NCBI GenBank assembly: GCA_001664505.1
Contig: CP011806.1
Location: 3,347,384 to 3,411,383, forward strand
Reading direction: 5' to 3'
From: Acidobacteria bacterium Mor1
GTDB taxonomy: Bacteria > Acidobacteriota > Polarisedimenticolia > Polarisedimenticolales > Polarisedimenticolaceae
DNA: 64,000 nt
Shown: positions 25,323 through 33,999 of the stretch, piece by piece
Layout: every line of letters begins with the position of its first letter
Position numbering within the stretch: position 1 is the stretch's first letter
Made by a program: the position numbers and the translations under genes
Notes under the pieces: generated by a model
The model's database searches: none
What the model was told of the DNA's origin: nothing
The model's input: only the letters and a program-made list of their open reading frames with translations

Positions 25323-26678
25323 TCACTCTTTCAGATAGCGGCCGAAGAACTCCAGCATGCCGGCGAAGGCCTGCGCCTGGAGCTTCGCGTCGGCCTCGGG
25401 GTCCGGATCGATCCCCTCGCCGGACAGGAAGTGCCCGGTCTTGGTATCGACGAAGAGCACGGTCTCGAGCCCCGCGGCTTCGCGGCGTTCGGCGATGTTG
25501 CGCGCCATACCCCCTGAGTCCCAGGTGTTGTCCTCGTCACCGCCGACCACCAGCACCGGCGCCGCGATCTGCTCCACGGCGATCCGCCCGGCCTCCGCAC
25601 GCTCGGGGTTCGCCAGCCGGCCGGCGTCGTGAGGTAGACGGAGGCGTACCGCCTGCCCCCGCCGACCCTTGTCGAACTCCTGGCCCATTCCCAGGTAGGG
25701 GACGAAGGGCAGCGCCTCTCCCCGCCAGCTGAAACTGCTCGAGGCCTGTTGAACGCCCCAACCCTGCCAGTTGACGTCGCTGGGGACGATGGCGGCGATG
25801 GCCGCGAAGCCCTCGATGCGGCTCGCTCCGGCGAGGGCGAACTCGGCCCCCTTGGAGACTCCCCAGATCCCGATATGCTCGTGGTCGATGTCGTCCCGCT
25901 GCAGCAGCCAGTCCCGCGCTTGCTCGAGTTTCTCCAGCGGAAGCTCGTTGAAGGCCTGGGGAAGATCGGGGAATTGCGGCTCCGATCCGCGCCCACCCGG
26001 TGAGTAGTAGGGCAACCCGAGCACCGCGTAGCCGTGGGCCGCGAGACGGGGCGCGATGAACCGCGCGGAGCGGTCTCCCCCTTCGGATCCTCCCAGCGCG
26101 ATCACGACGGGAAGGGGATCACTCCCTTCGGGCCGCATCAGGAACGCCCCGGGGTGGGCGTCGCCCATCGGGATCTTGACGAAGCGTTCGGCGGCGATGG
26201 ACGCACGGAGATCGATCTCCGCCTCGAGATCCGGCACGCCGTCGGCATCCACGTCGGCAGCAATCCGCGCGACCGACCAGGGGGTCTCGGATTCGACCTC
26301 CGCCTCGACCGACTTCATCGACCAGAACAACCCGCGAGGGTCGACGCCGGCCCAGGGCCCGGCTACCGGAGCGTCGCGAGAGAGGTCGACGGTCCCGGCC
26401 GGGTCGGCGATGAAGGTTGCGGCGGAGCGATACTCCCGCTGCCTGCGCGCATTGAATCGCGACGCGGAAATAGTGACCGTTCGCCCCGGATCCAGGCCTT
26501 CGATACGGATCTCGACGGGATCGCCGGGAAGCCGCAGCTCCGGGCCGACGGCAAGGCTCGGCGCTTTCTCGGTTGCCGCGGCAGGCCGTGGCAACAAGGC
26601 GCACAGCAGCAGCAGCCCCAGCAGGGAGAACCGCGACAGGGACCGTCCTTGGTGTTGCAACTCGCTCATGTGCCGCAT
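25323..26678 (-). CDS. Secreted acyl-CoA thioesterase/BAAT-type alpha-beta hydrolase
   Basis: 451 residues from the ATG at 26678 (AGGAG seven bases upstream); an ATG at 26669 is also in frame. Signal peptide about 15-36. An N-terminal immunoglobulin-like region (GDPVEIRIEGLDPGRTVTISA) matches the BAAT/acyl-CoA thioester hydrolase N-terminal domain, and the C-terminal hydrolase has the nucleophile GVSKGAE (S275), the acid region VVGGDEDNTWDS and the histidine TKTGHF. Animal relatives hydrolyse acyl-CoA or conjugate bile acids; the bacterial role is unknown, and a secreted protein is unlikely to meet CoA esters, so an esterase activity is plausible. A calcium-like DVDADGVPDLEAE motif lies between the two domains. 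Confidence 0.82.
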   Translation of the reverse strand: MRHMSELQHQGRSLSRFSLLGLLLLCALLPRPAAATEKAPSLAVGPELRLPGDPVEIRIEGLDPGRTVTISASRFNARRQREYRSAATFIADPAGTVDLSRDAPVAGPWAGVDPRGLFWSMKSVEAEVESETPWSVARIAADVDADGVPDLEAEIDLRASIAAERFVKIPMGDAHPGAFLMRPEGSDPLPVVIALGGSEGGDRSARFIAPRLAAHGYAVLGLPYYSPGGRGSEPQFPDLPQAFNELPLEKLEQARDWLLQRDDIDHEHIGIWGVSKGAEFALAGASRIEGFAAIAAIVPSDVNWQGWGVQQASSSFSWRGEALPFVPYLGMGQEFDKGRRGQAVRLRLPHDAGRLANPERAEAGRIAVEQIAAPVLVVGGDEDNTWDSGGMARNIAERREAAGLETVLFVDTKTGHFLSGEGIDPDPEADAKLQAQAFAGMLEFFGRYLKE

Positions 26679-26775
26679 CCTCTCGCTCCTATCTGCGCCC
26701 AGGCGCAAGCCGTGCCGGAGATAACCGCTGCAGCCGTCCGGCGGTTGCAGCGAAGCGGAGGCTGTTGCGACCCGG

Positions 26776-29016
26776 CTACTTCGCGGCCCCTTCCTCGGGT
26801 GCACCGATGCCGTAGACGTGCCGCAGCGAACGGACGACGATCAGGCCGTCGGAGATCGCCGGCGTCGACATGATCACCTCGTCGACGCTGTTCTTGGCCA
26901 GCTCCTCGTAGCTGTCGCCGGCGCCGATCACGACCACCTCGCCATCCTCGTTGCTGAAGTAGAGCTTGCCGTCGGCGGCGATCGGTGACGCGGTGAAGCT
27001 GCCGCCCCCGCCGACGCGGGCACGATAGACCTGCTCGCCGGTCTTGGCGTTGTAGCAGGTCATGCGGCCGTTGTTGGCGCAGGTGTAGAAGCGGTCGCCG
27101 TAGACGATCGGTGTGGGCATGTAGGTGCCGCCGCGCCCCTTGCTCCAGGCGATGCTCTCGCTCTCGGTCTCCCCTTCGGCCAGGGACAGGTCTCCCTTGC
27201 CGCCGGGGCGAATCACGTAGATCGGACGGACCGGCGGGTAACCGGCGGTGACGTAGGCCAGGTCGTTGGCGATCACCGGCGTGGCCACGGTGACCTCGGA
27301 GTTGGGTGCGAGGGTCCAGAGCTCCTTGCCGTTGCGTGGGTCGTAGCCGCGGATCGTCGTGCCGTTGGTGATCAGTTCATCCCGTTTGCCGCCGCGGAGC
27401 ACGTTGGGGGTGCCCCAGGTGGGCACCTCGTCCCGGGCGGTCTTCCAGGCCAGCTTGCCGTCTTTCAACTTGTAGGCGGCGATGAAGGAGTCGGCGTAGA
27501 TGTCCGCCTGCACCACGACCAGGTCTTCGTAGATGATCGGTGAACTGGCGTGGCCCCACTGGTAGCTGCGGTCGTAGAACCAGCCGGCATCGAGCACGCC
27601 GGTGTCGGCGGTCCAGAGCGGCTTGCCCTCCATGTCGAAAGCGGCGAGCACCCCGATGGTGCCGAACAGCGCCACCACCCGCTTGCCGTCGGTCACCGGC
27701 GTGGAGTTGGCCTGGGTCGACTTCAGGTGACGCTTGGCGCCGGGGACCTTGCGGGCGACCTCTTGCTCCCAGAGGATCCGGCCGTTGCTCTTGGAGAGGG
27801 CGTAGACCTTGAACACGTGGACCGAGGTGTCGTCCACCGAGTCGACATCGCCGTAGAGGCCGGTGCGGAAGGTGTCGTCGCCGGCGGTGCTGACCGCCGT
27901 GGTGACGAAGATCTTGTCCCCCCAGATGATCGGGCTCGAGTTGGCCAGGCCCGGGATCGGCGTCTTCCAGCGCACGTTCTTCCCCGAGGCGCCGTCCCAC
28001 TCGGTTACCGCGCCCTGGCCGTCGGCGACACCCGAGGCCAGCGGACCACGAAACTGGGGCCAGTTCTGAGGTGCGGTGCGCGCGGCGGGGACGCGGGCGG
28101 ACTTTGCCTCGGCGACCGCTTCGGCCTCGGCAGCCTCTCCGGCGTCGCCTTCTGCCGCGTTACCTTCTGCGGCCTCGCCGCCTGCCTCGGCCAACGCCTC
28201 GGCGGACACCGGGGTCAGGGTGAAGGAAGCAGAGCCTTGCTCCACGACCAGTCTTTCGACGATGCCACCCCGGCCGGCGAACTCCGCCTTGACCTGGGGA
28301 ACCTCCACCGCCTCGAAGCGGGATTCGCTTAGCGGGCGCATGCGCAGCGGCTGCTGCCCGACGACCTGGCCGACCAGGACGCCCTCCTCGACCCGGAACT
28401 CGATCTGCAGCCCCTCGTCGTTGCGATAAGTACCCGCGTACTTCTGAAGCATCTCCAGCGGCACCTCGATCGCCGGCTGCTCGGGCCTCTCGACCTCGAC
28501 CTTTTCCAACCGCTCGACGATCGCCTCGCCGTCCTCGAGCTCGCGAGCGGCAGCCAGGGCGGCGTCCAGCATCGCGGCGTCGACCTTGCCGGTGGCGAGC
28601 GCCGCCTCGAGCAGGCGCTCGTTCTTTCCGCGAACCGCAGCCTGCAGAACGTCGCCGGCGCCGTCCGCTCCGGCCTCCAGCAGCAGCACCACGATGTCGT
28701 CGTGGTTGTTGAAGGTCGCCCAACCGATCGGGGTGAAGTTGTAGAAGGTGTCCTTGTTGTTGACGTCGGCCCCCTTCTCGACGAGCCAACGCACCACATC
28801 CAGGTGCCCCTTGTCACAGGCAAAGGCCAGGGCCGTGGCGCCGTAACGGGTTCGGGCGTCGACCTCGACCCCCTGCTCGTGGAGCTGCTTCATCCGGGCC
28901 AGGTCACCCTGGCGTGCGGCCTCCCAGAATGTGTCCTTCGGGGTCTCGGCCACCGCGATTGCAGCCAGGAACAGGACCAGCAGGCCGAAAGTAATCAGAC
29001 GGGCAGGCGAAAACAT
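26776..29016 (-). CDS. Ankyrin-repeat / PQQ-propeller fusion protein, exported
   Basis: 746 residues from the ATG at 29016 (AAGGAG six bases upstream). Signal peptide 1-23 (AAIAVAETP). Ankyrin repeats about 27-160 (TRYGATALAFACDKGHLDVVRWLVEKGADVN). A DUF3471-like lipocalin-type segment about 205-300 (LQKYAGTYRNDEGLQIEF, ESRFEAVEVPQVKAEF). A low-complexity Ala/Glu linker, then a seven- or eight-bladed PQQ-dehydrogenase-type beta-propeller about 355-740 starting WPQFRGP and containing SSPIIWGDKIFVT, SKSNGRILWEQE, TAGYPPVRPIY and GRMTCYNAKTGE. The propeller class without the catalytic PQQ residues usually serves as a scaffold. The three-domain order is unusual. Function unknown, periplasmic. Confidence 0.8.
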   Translation of the reverse strand: MFSPARLITFGLLVLFLAAIAVAETPKDTFWEAARQGDLARMKQLHEQGVEVDARTRYGATALAFACDKGHLDVVRWLVEKGADVNNKDTFYNFTPIGWATFNNHDDIVVLLLEAGADGAGDVLQAAVRGKNERLLEAALATGKVDAAMLDAALAAARELEDGEAIVERLEKVEVERPEQPAIEVPLEMLQKYAGTYRNDEGLQIEFRVEEGVLVGQVVGQQPLRMRPLSESRFEAVEVPQVKAEFAGRGGIVERLVVEQGSASFTLTPVSAEALAEAGGEAAEGNAAEGDAGEAAEAEAVAEAKSARVPAARTAPQNWPQFRGPLASGVADGQGAVTEWDGASGKNVRWKTPIPGLANSSPIIWGDKIFVTTAVSTAGDDTFRTGLYGDVDSVDDTSVHVFKVYALSKSNGRILWEQEVARKVPGAKRHLKSTQANSTPVTDGKRVVALFGTIGVLAAFDMEGKPLWTADTGVLDAGWFYDRSYQWGHASSPIIYEDLVVVQADIYADSFIAAYKLKDGKLAWKTARDEVPTWGTPNVLRGGKRDELITNGTTIRGYDPRNGKELWTLAPNSEVTVATPVIANDLAYVTAGYPPVRPIYVIRPGGKGDLSLAEGETESESIAWSKGRGGTYMPTPIVYGDRFYTCANNGRMTCYNAKTGEQVYRARVGGGGSFTASPIAADGKLYFSNEDGEVVVIGAGDSYEELAKNSVDEVIMSTPAISDGLIVVRSLRHVYGIGAPEEGAAK

Positions 29017-29174
29017 GCGGAACTCCTTCGGTCGACGGCGACGTAGAACACCCATTCTACGTACAACGGAGGTGGTGCGTTCCACCGCGGCTCGAATGCC
29101 GCAGCCCGTCGGCCGGGCATTGCGCCGGGCCGGCGCCGGGGATAGGCTCGAAACAGACAAGAGAGGGGTTCTCA

Positions 29175-30290
29175 ATGCGGCTATTCCTTGGAGCGACCGC
29201 TCTGCTGATTTCCGCCGTCTCGTCGGCGATCTACCCGTCCTGCGACACCTTCTACGTCGAGACCTGGCCGTCGGGCAACACACTGGCCAGCGACGGCGCG
29301 ATCCGGCTGTCCACCCCGATCTGGCGACTCGAGAACGGGGAGCTGCTCAAGGTCTACCCCTACGCCGATTGCGATCTGGCCCTCCGTTCCGGCGATGCCG
29401 ACACCTGCTTGAATCTGACCGCGACCTACCTGGGCCGCACGCAGCTGGTCCTCGAGCTGCGACCGGACCGACCGCTGCAGATCGATGAGACCTACCGTCT
29501 CAAGACGCAGAATGAGGATTCTCCATGGGACAGCACCCGATTCGGAGACCACGGCGAGTTTGAGAACGTGCGTTGGACCGCGAAGGCCCCGGAAGCAGCC
29601 GAGATTCAATGGGCGCAAGAGCCTCGGATCGTGGCCAACAACTACAGCCGTCCCAATTTTTCCCACTCGTTCGGCCCTCGCATCCTGCTCGAGGTGAATT
29701 CGAGCCACGAGTGGCTGCTACGGGCCGAGATCTCCCCTGTCGACGAGGCCTCGCCTCCGTTGACGGAACGGCTGCTTCCTTCCTTTGTGCTGGCGAACAG
29801 AAACCCGACCTCCTGGGATCAAGCCAGGAGCGGTAAACCGGAGCGAACCAACGAGGCCAGATTCCATCTGGGGCCTCACATGTGTGGAGGTATCGACCTG
29901 AAGCCGGGGCGAGCCTACCGGGCGCAGTTGACCGCCGTCGATATCTTCGGCAACGAGTCCGAGCCGCGGGAGCTTGTTTTCTTCACACCACCGGAAGATC
30001 CCGAAGTGCCGGTAGAGCAACAACCGGGCATCTCCTGGGTCGAGGAGCAACGCTGGCGGTACCACGTCGCGGCTCAAACGCTACTGACTCACGATTCAGT
30101 CGCCCGGGTCGAGATCGAGCCACGGGAATTCGAGCGCTTCGGGCTCCGGGTCCGCTTCAAGAGCCCCGAGGCAGAGCGCGTGTTCCTGGCCGAACGCAAA
30201 GCTGCCGGTCTCGATCCTGAATGGATCTCCGTAGGTGAGCGTCACTCGATTGAGATGGTTCCGCTACGAATTGATCGCGGCGCCCACTAG
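29175..30290 (+). CDS. Hypothetical secreted protein with Ig-like regions
   Basis: 371 residues; ATG at 29175 preceded by AGAGAGGGG. Signal peptide 1-18 (MRLFLGATALLISAVSSA). The mature protein has several Cys residues (SCDTF, ADCDLAL, ADTCLNL, HMCGGI) that could form disulfides and two or three beta-sandwich-like stretches resembling bacterial Ig-like or fibronectin modules (DETYRLKTQ, LKPGRAYRAQLTAVDIFGNESEPREL). The C-terminal 100 residues are Glu/Arg-rich and predicted more helical. No family recognised. Divergent from the ankyrin/propeller gene, convergent with the VOC gene. Confidence 0.6.
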   Translation: MRLFLGATALLISAVSSAIYPSCDTFYVETWPSGNTLASDGAIRLSTPIWRLENGELLKVYPYADCDLALRSGDADTCLNLTATYLGRTQLVLELRPDRPLQIDETYRLKTQNEDSPWDSTRFGDHGEFENVRWTAKAPEAAEIQWAQEPRIVANNYSRPNFSHSFGPRILLEVNSSHEWLLRAEISPVDEASPPLTERLLPSFVLANRNPTSWDQARSGKPERTNEARFHLGPHMCGGIDLKPGRAYRAQLTAVDIFGNESEPRELVFFTPPEDPEVPVEQQPGISWVEEQRWRYHVAAQTLLTHDSVARVEIEPREFERFGLRVRFKSPEAERVFLAERKAAGLDPEWISVGERHSIEMVPLRIDRGAH

Positions 30291-30293
30291 GCG

Positions 30294-30671
30294 TCACGAA
30301 TTCTCTCGCGGGAGGGACCAGACTCCCAACTCGTTGCCGCCGGGGTCGCGGAACTGAAAGCGCCGCCCGCCGGGAAAGTCGAAGGGCTCCACGACGATCG
30401 TTCCCCCCGCTTCCAGCACCGCTCGAAGCGACGCCTCCAGATCTTCGGAGTACAGAACCGCCAGCGGGCTACCGGCGATGACCCGGTCGACGAGCCGGAA
30501 GCCACCGACCTCACCGTCTCCATCGAGCTTGCGGATCCCGGCGTACTCCGGCCCGTAGTCGGTGAACTCCCAGCCGAAGGCCGCGCCGTAGAAGCGCTGG
30601 GCTTCGGCCATGTCGGTGACACTGAACTCGATGTAGTCCAGGCCGTGATGAACGTGATCCGACTTCGACAT
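30294..30671 (-). CDS. VOC (glyoxalase/bleomycin-resistance fold) family protein
   Basis: 125 residues from the ATG at 30671, preceded by AAAGGGG; a GTG at 30677 is possible. The paired beta-alpha-beta modules are clear: DYIEFSVTDMAEAQRFYGAAFGWEFTDYGPEYAGI, then VLYSEDLEASLRAVLEAGG and RRFQFRDPGGNELGVW. The DPGGNELGVW end matches the metal-ligand Glu region of the family. Similar single-domain proteins act as lyases, dioxygenases or binding proteins; the substrate cannot be told here. Convergent with the unknown secreted protein, 3 bp between stops. Confidence 0.88.
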   Translation of the reverse strand: MSKSDHVHHGLDYIEFSVTDMAEAQRFYGAAFGWEFTDYGPEYAGIRKLDGDGEVGGFRLVDRVIAGSPLAVLYSEDLEASLRAVLEAGGTIVVEPFDFPGGRRFQFRDPGGNELGVWSLPRENS

Positions 30672-30693
30672 CCTCACCCCTTTCGCAGCGCGC

Positions 30694-30709
30694 TTGGGCG
30701 CGCGCCCAA
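30694..30709. promoter_or_regulatory. 16 bp perfect palindrome upstream of the VOC gene
   Basis: TTGGGCGCGCGCCCAA is a perfect dyad 23 bp upstream of the VOC ATG. Its place is right for an operator, but in GC-rich DNA a palindrome of this size can arise by chance and no regulator gene is next to it. Confidence 0.25.
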
Positions 30710-30886
30710 CCTAGCGTGGCCGACCGTCTCCGAATCGCCAAGCCGTTTCGGCCGGTCTGCTGTCAGGGAGTGTCAGGAGGACTGGACGAACTGCTCCGAC
30801 GCCGTGGCGAATGAGCCCCAAAAGGGTTCGGTTCCAACCCGGCAACCAGCGAGCGCGGTGACCTTGCAGCCTGATATCCTGGCTTC

Positions 30887-31612
30887 ATGAGCACGCGGGA
30901 CGGCGACGCTAATCGCGTCTTCCACGTCGTCGAGCTGACCAAGACGTACCACATGGGCGAGGTCGAGGTTCACGCCTTGCGGGGCGTCAGTCTGGACGTG
31001 GGCCCCGGCGAGTTGGTGGTGCTGCTCGGGCCCTCGGGCAGCGGCAAGTCCACGCTACTGAACATTCTCGGCGGCCTGGATGTGCCGTCGTCGGGCAAGG
31101 TGTTCTACGGCCCCGAGGAACTGACCGCCGCCGATGAGAGCGCCCTGACCCGCTACCGCCGTAAGCACGTGGGCTTCGTCTTCCAGTTCTACAACCTGAT
31201 CCCGAGCCTGACCGCGCGGGAAAACGTCGCTCTCGTGACCGAAATCTCCGACGCACCGATGGAGCCGGACGAGGCGTTGGCGGTGGTCGGATTGGGCGAC
31301 CGGTTGGATCACTTCCCGGCGCAGCTGTCCGGGGGACAACAGCAGCGGGTCGCCATCGCCCGGGCCATCGCCAAGCGCCCCTCGGTCCTGCTCTGCGACG
31401 AACCGACGGGGGCGTTGGACTCCACCACCGGCATCGTGGTGCTCGAGGCGCTGGAACGGGTCAACCGGGAGCTGGGCACGACCACCATGGTCATCACCCA
31501 CAACGCGGACATCGCGGGCATGGCCGATCGCACGATCTGGCTCAGCGACGGACACATCTCCCGGGACGAGGTCAACCCTGCCAAACGGGCCCCCTCCGAG
31601 CTCAGGTGGTAA
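30887..31612 (+). CDS. ABC transporter ATP-binding protein, LolD/MacB type
   Basis: 241 residues. Walker [11 protein letters not shown]-loop [18 protein letters not shown], signature [14 protein letters not shown], Walker [14 protein letters not shown] and the H-loop VITHN are all present. The segment [14 protein letters not shown] and LD-S-TTG pattern are typical of the MacB/LolD/FtsE group, which powers mechanotransmission rather than solute import. Its stop lies 3 bp before the likely start of the permease, with the adaptor behind it, so the three genes form one export system spanning inner membrane and periplasm. Confidence 0.93.
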   Translation: MSTRDGDANRVFHVVELTKTYHMGEVEVHALRGVSLDVGPGELVVLLGPSGSGKSTLLNILGGLDVPSSGKVFYGPEELTAADESALTRYRRKHVGFVFQFYNLIPSLTARENVALVTEISDAPMEPDEALAVVGLGDRLDHFPAQLSGGQQQRVAIARAIAKRPSVLLCDEPTGALDSTTGIVVLEALERVNRELGTTTMVITHNADIAGMADRTIWLSDGHISRDEVNPAKRAPSELRW

Positions 31613-31614
31613 CG

Positions 31615-33993
31615 GTGAAGCGCCCGCGCATCGCTGCCCTGGACCTGAAGATGCTCCGCGAGCTCTGGCTGATGCGCGGCCAGGCCGTGGCCATCGCCCT
31701 GGTGATCGCCAGCGGCGTCGCGATGTTCGTGATCGCCTCCAGCACCCTTGACTCGCTGACGAAGACCCAGCGGGAGTTCTACGAGGAGAACCGCTTCGGA
31801 GAGGTCTTCGCGTCGCTCGTGCGCGCTCCGGATTCCCTGGAGGAACAGATCGGCGCCATCGATGGCGTCGCGACGGTGCAAACCCGTGTCTCGTCGATGG
31901 CCACCGTCGAGATCGAGGGCTTCGACGATCCGGTGATGGGGCGTCTGGTCTCCTTGCCGGAACCGGGGCAACCCGCCCTCAACCGGCTACATCTGCGCTC
32001 GGGCCGCACCGTCGATCCGCTACGCGAAAACGAAGTCGTGGTCAGCGAGGCGTTTGCCGAGGCCCACGGTTTCGTGCTCGGCGACGAGATCTCCGCGACG
32101 ATCAACGGGCGGCGCAAGGCGCTGGTCATCGTCGGCGTCGGCCTCTCACCGGAATTCATCTACCAGATCCGCCCCGGCGACATGTTCCCCGACTACGAGC
32201 GCTATGGGATCTTGTGGATGGCGCACCGCCCGCTGGCCACCGCCTACGACATGGAGGGCGCGTTCAACGACGTGGTACTGACCTTGACCGCCCGGGCAAC
32301 GCCGGCCAAGGTCATCGACGAGCTCGACCTGCTGCTGACCCGCTACGGCGGCCAGGGCGCCTACGTGCGGGCCGATCAGCTCTCGCACCAGTACCTGACC
32401 CAGGAGTTCGAAGGGCTCGAAAGCATGGCCACGGTGTTGCCCACGATCTTTCTCGCGGTCGCGGCGTTTCTGCTCAACGTGGTGGTCAACCGCATGGTGG
32501 CGACCCAGCGGGATCAGATCGCGACCCTGAAGGCCTTCGGCTACGCCACCCCCACCGTTGCGCTGCACTACACCAAGTTGATCATGCTCGTGGTCGCCCT
32601 CGGTTCAGCCTTCGGCCTCGGCTTCGGCACGTGGCTCGGGCACGGCCTGGCGACCTTCTACCAGAACTTCTTTCGCTTCCCCTTCCTGCGCTTCGAACTG
32701 ACGCCGCGAACGCTGTCTACAGCGGTGGTGATCAGCGCTATCGCGGCGGTGGTGGGCACGTTGCACTCGGTTTATCGGGCGGCGGCCCTGCCGCCGGCCG
32801 AGGGCATGCGCCCCGATCCACCGTCGAACTTCCGCCGGACCCTGGTGGAGCGCCTGGGACTCGGCCGGATGATCCACGAACCGACCCGGATGATCCTGCG
32901 GCAGCTCGAGCGGCGTCCGAGGAAGTCCCTGCTGACGGTGGTGGGAATCGCGTTCTCCCTGGCAATCATGATGGTGGGCAGCTTCAACCAGGACGCGATC
33001 ACCTACATGATCGATATCCAGTTCTCGCTGGTGCAGCGGGACGACGTCGCGGTGACCTTCACCGAGCCCAGTTCCTACCGGGCGATGCACGAGTTGCGCG
33101 GCATCCCGGGCGTGCTCCACAGCGAACCCTACCGCGCCGTACCGGTACGGCTGCGCAACGGGCATCGTGAGGAACGCACGGCGATCCAGGGGGTGCCCCG
33201 GAACTCGGAGCTGCGCCAGCTGATCGATACCCGGCAACGTGCCGTGGAGGTCCCCCCGGACGGTCTGTTGCTGACCGACTATCTCGCCGACCTGCTCGCC
33301 CTCTCACCCGGCGACCGGGTGACCGTCGAGGTCCTCGAGGGCAGGCGGCCGGTGCTGGAGGTCCCCCTGGCCGGGGTGGTCAGCGAGTTCATCGGCATCT
33401 CGGCGTACATGGATCTGGATGCCCTCAACGCCCGGATGAAGGAGGGGGGTGCGCTTTCCGGCGTGCTGCTCACCGTCGACGAGACACGGGAGCGGCGGAT
33501 CTTCCGGGAGCTCAAGGACATCCCTCGAATCTCCGGGGTAGCGCTCAAGGAAGCTTCCATCGAGAGCCTGTGGGAAACCATGGGGCAGACACTCCTGGTC
33601 TTCGCTTTCATCAACACCATCCTCGCCGGCAGCATCGCCTTCGGCGTGGTGTACAACTCCGCGCGCATCTCGCTGTCCGAGCGGGAGCGTGAACTGGCGA
33701 GCCTTCGCGTCCTCGGCTTCACCCGCGGCGAGATCTCCTACATCCTGCTGGGCGAACTGGCGATCCTGACCGTGGCGGCGATTCCCGTCGGAATCGTCAT
33801 CGGCCAGGCGCTTTGCGGATTCTTTGCCAGCACCTTGGCGTCGGAGCTCTACCGTGTGCCGGTGCACATCGCTCCAAGGACCTACGCCCTGGCCTGCACC
33901 GTGATCCTCGTTTCGGCCGTCATCTCCGCCCTGATCGTGCGCTACAGGCTCCACCGACTGGACCTGATCGGCGTACTGAAGACAAGGGAGTAA
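31615..33993 (+). CDS. FtsX/MacB-type ABC transporter permease
   Basis: About 792 residues from a GTG at 31615 with AGGTGG upstream; a GTG at 31606 overlapping the ATPase stop is the alternative. TM segments appear about 25-43, 270-295, 325-350, 370-395, 440-462, 665-690, 720-745 and 760-785, with two large extracytoplasmic domains between the first and second and the fifth and sixth, as in doubled FtsX permeases. The conserved ATLKAFGYATPTVALHY segment and its counterpart ASLRVLGFTRGEISYILLGE are the coupling helices repeated in both halves. Works with the ATPase and adaptor; cargo unknown (lipoprotein, peptide or drug). Confidence 0.9.
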   Translation: MKRPRIAALDLKMLRELWLMRGQAVAIALVIASGVAMFVIASSTLDSLTKTQREFYEENRFGEVFASLVRAPDSLEEQIGAIDGVATVQTRVSSMATVEIEGFDDPVMGRLVSLPEPGQPALNRLHLRSGRTVDPLRENEVVVSEAFAEAHGFVLGDEISATINGRRKALVIVGVGLSPEFIYQIRPGDMFPDYERYGILWMAHRPLATAYDMEGAFNDVVLTLTARATPAKVIDELDLLLTRYGGQGAYVRADQLSHQYLTQEFEGLESMATVLPTIFLAVAAFLLNVVVNRMVATQRDQIATLKAFGYATPTVALHYTKLIMLVVALGSAFGLGFGTWLGHGLATFYQNFFRFPFLRFELTPRTLSTAVVISAIAAVVGTLHSVYRAAALPPAEGMRPDPPSNFRRTLVERLGLGRMIHEPTRMILRQLERRPRKSLLTVVGIAFSLAIMMVGSFNQDAITYMIDIQFSLVQRDDVAVTFTEPSSYRAMHELRGIPGVLHSEPYRAVPVRLRNGHREERTAIQGVPRNSELRQLIDTRQRAVEVPPDGLLLTDYLADLLALSPGDRVTVEVLEGRRPVLEVPLAGVVSEFIGISAYMDLDALNARMKEGGALSGVLLTVDETRERRIFRELKDIPRISGVALKEASIESLWETMGQTLLVFAFINTILAGSIAFGVVYNSARISLSERERELASLRVLGFTRGEISYILLGELAILTVAAIPVGIVIGQALCGFFASTLASELYRVPVHIAPRTYALACTVILVSAVISALIVRYRLHRLDLIGVLKTRE

Positions 33994-33999
33994 CCGACC

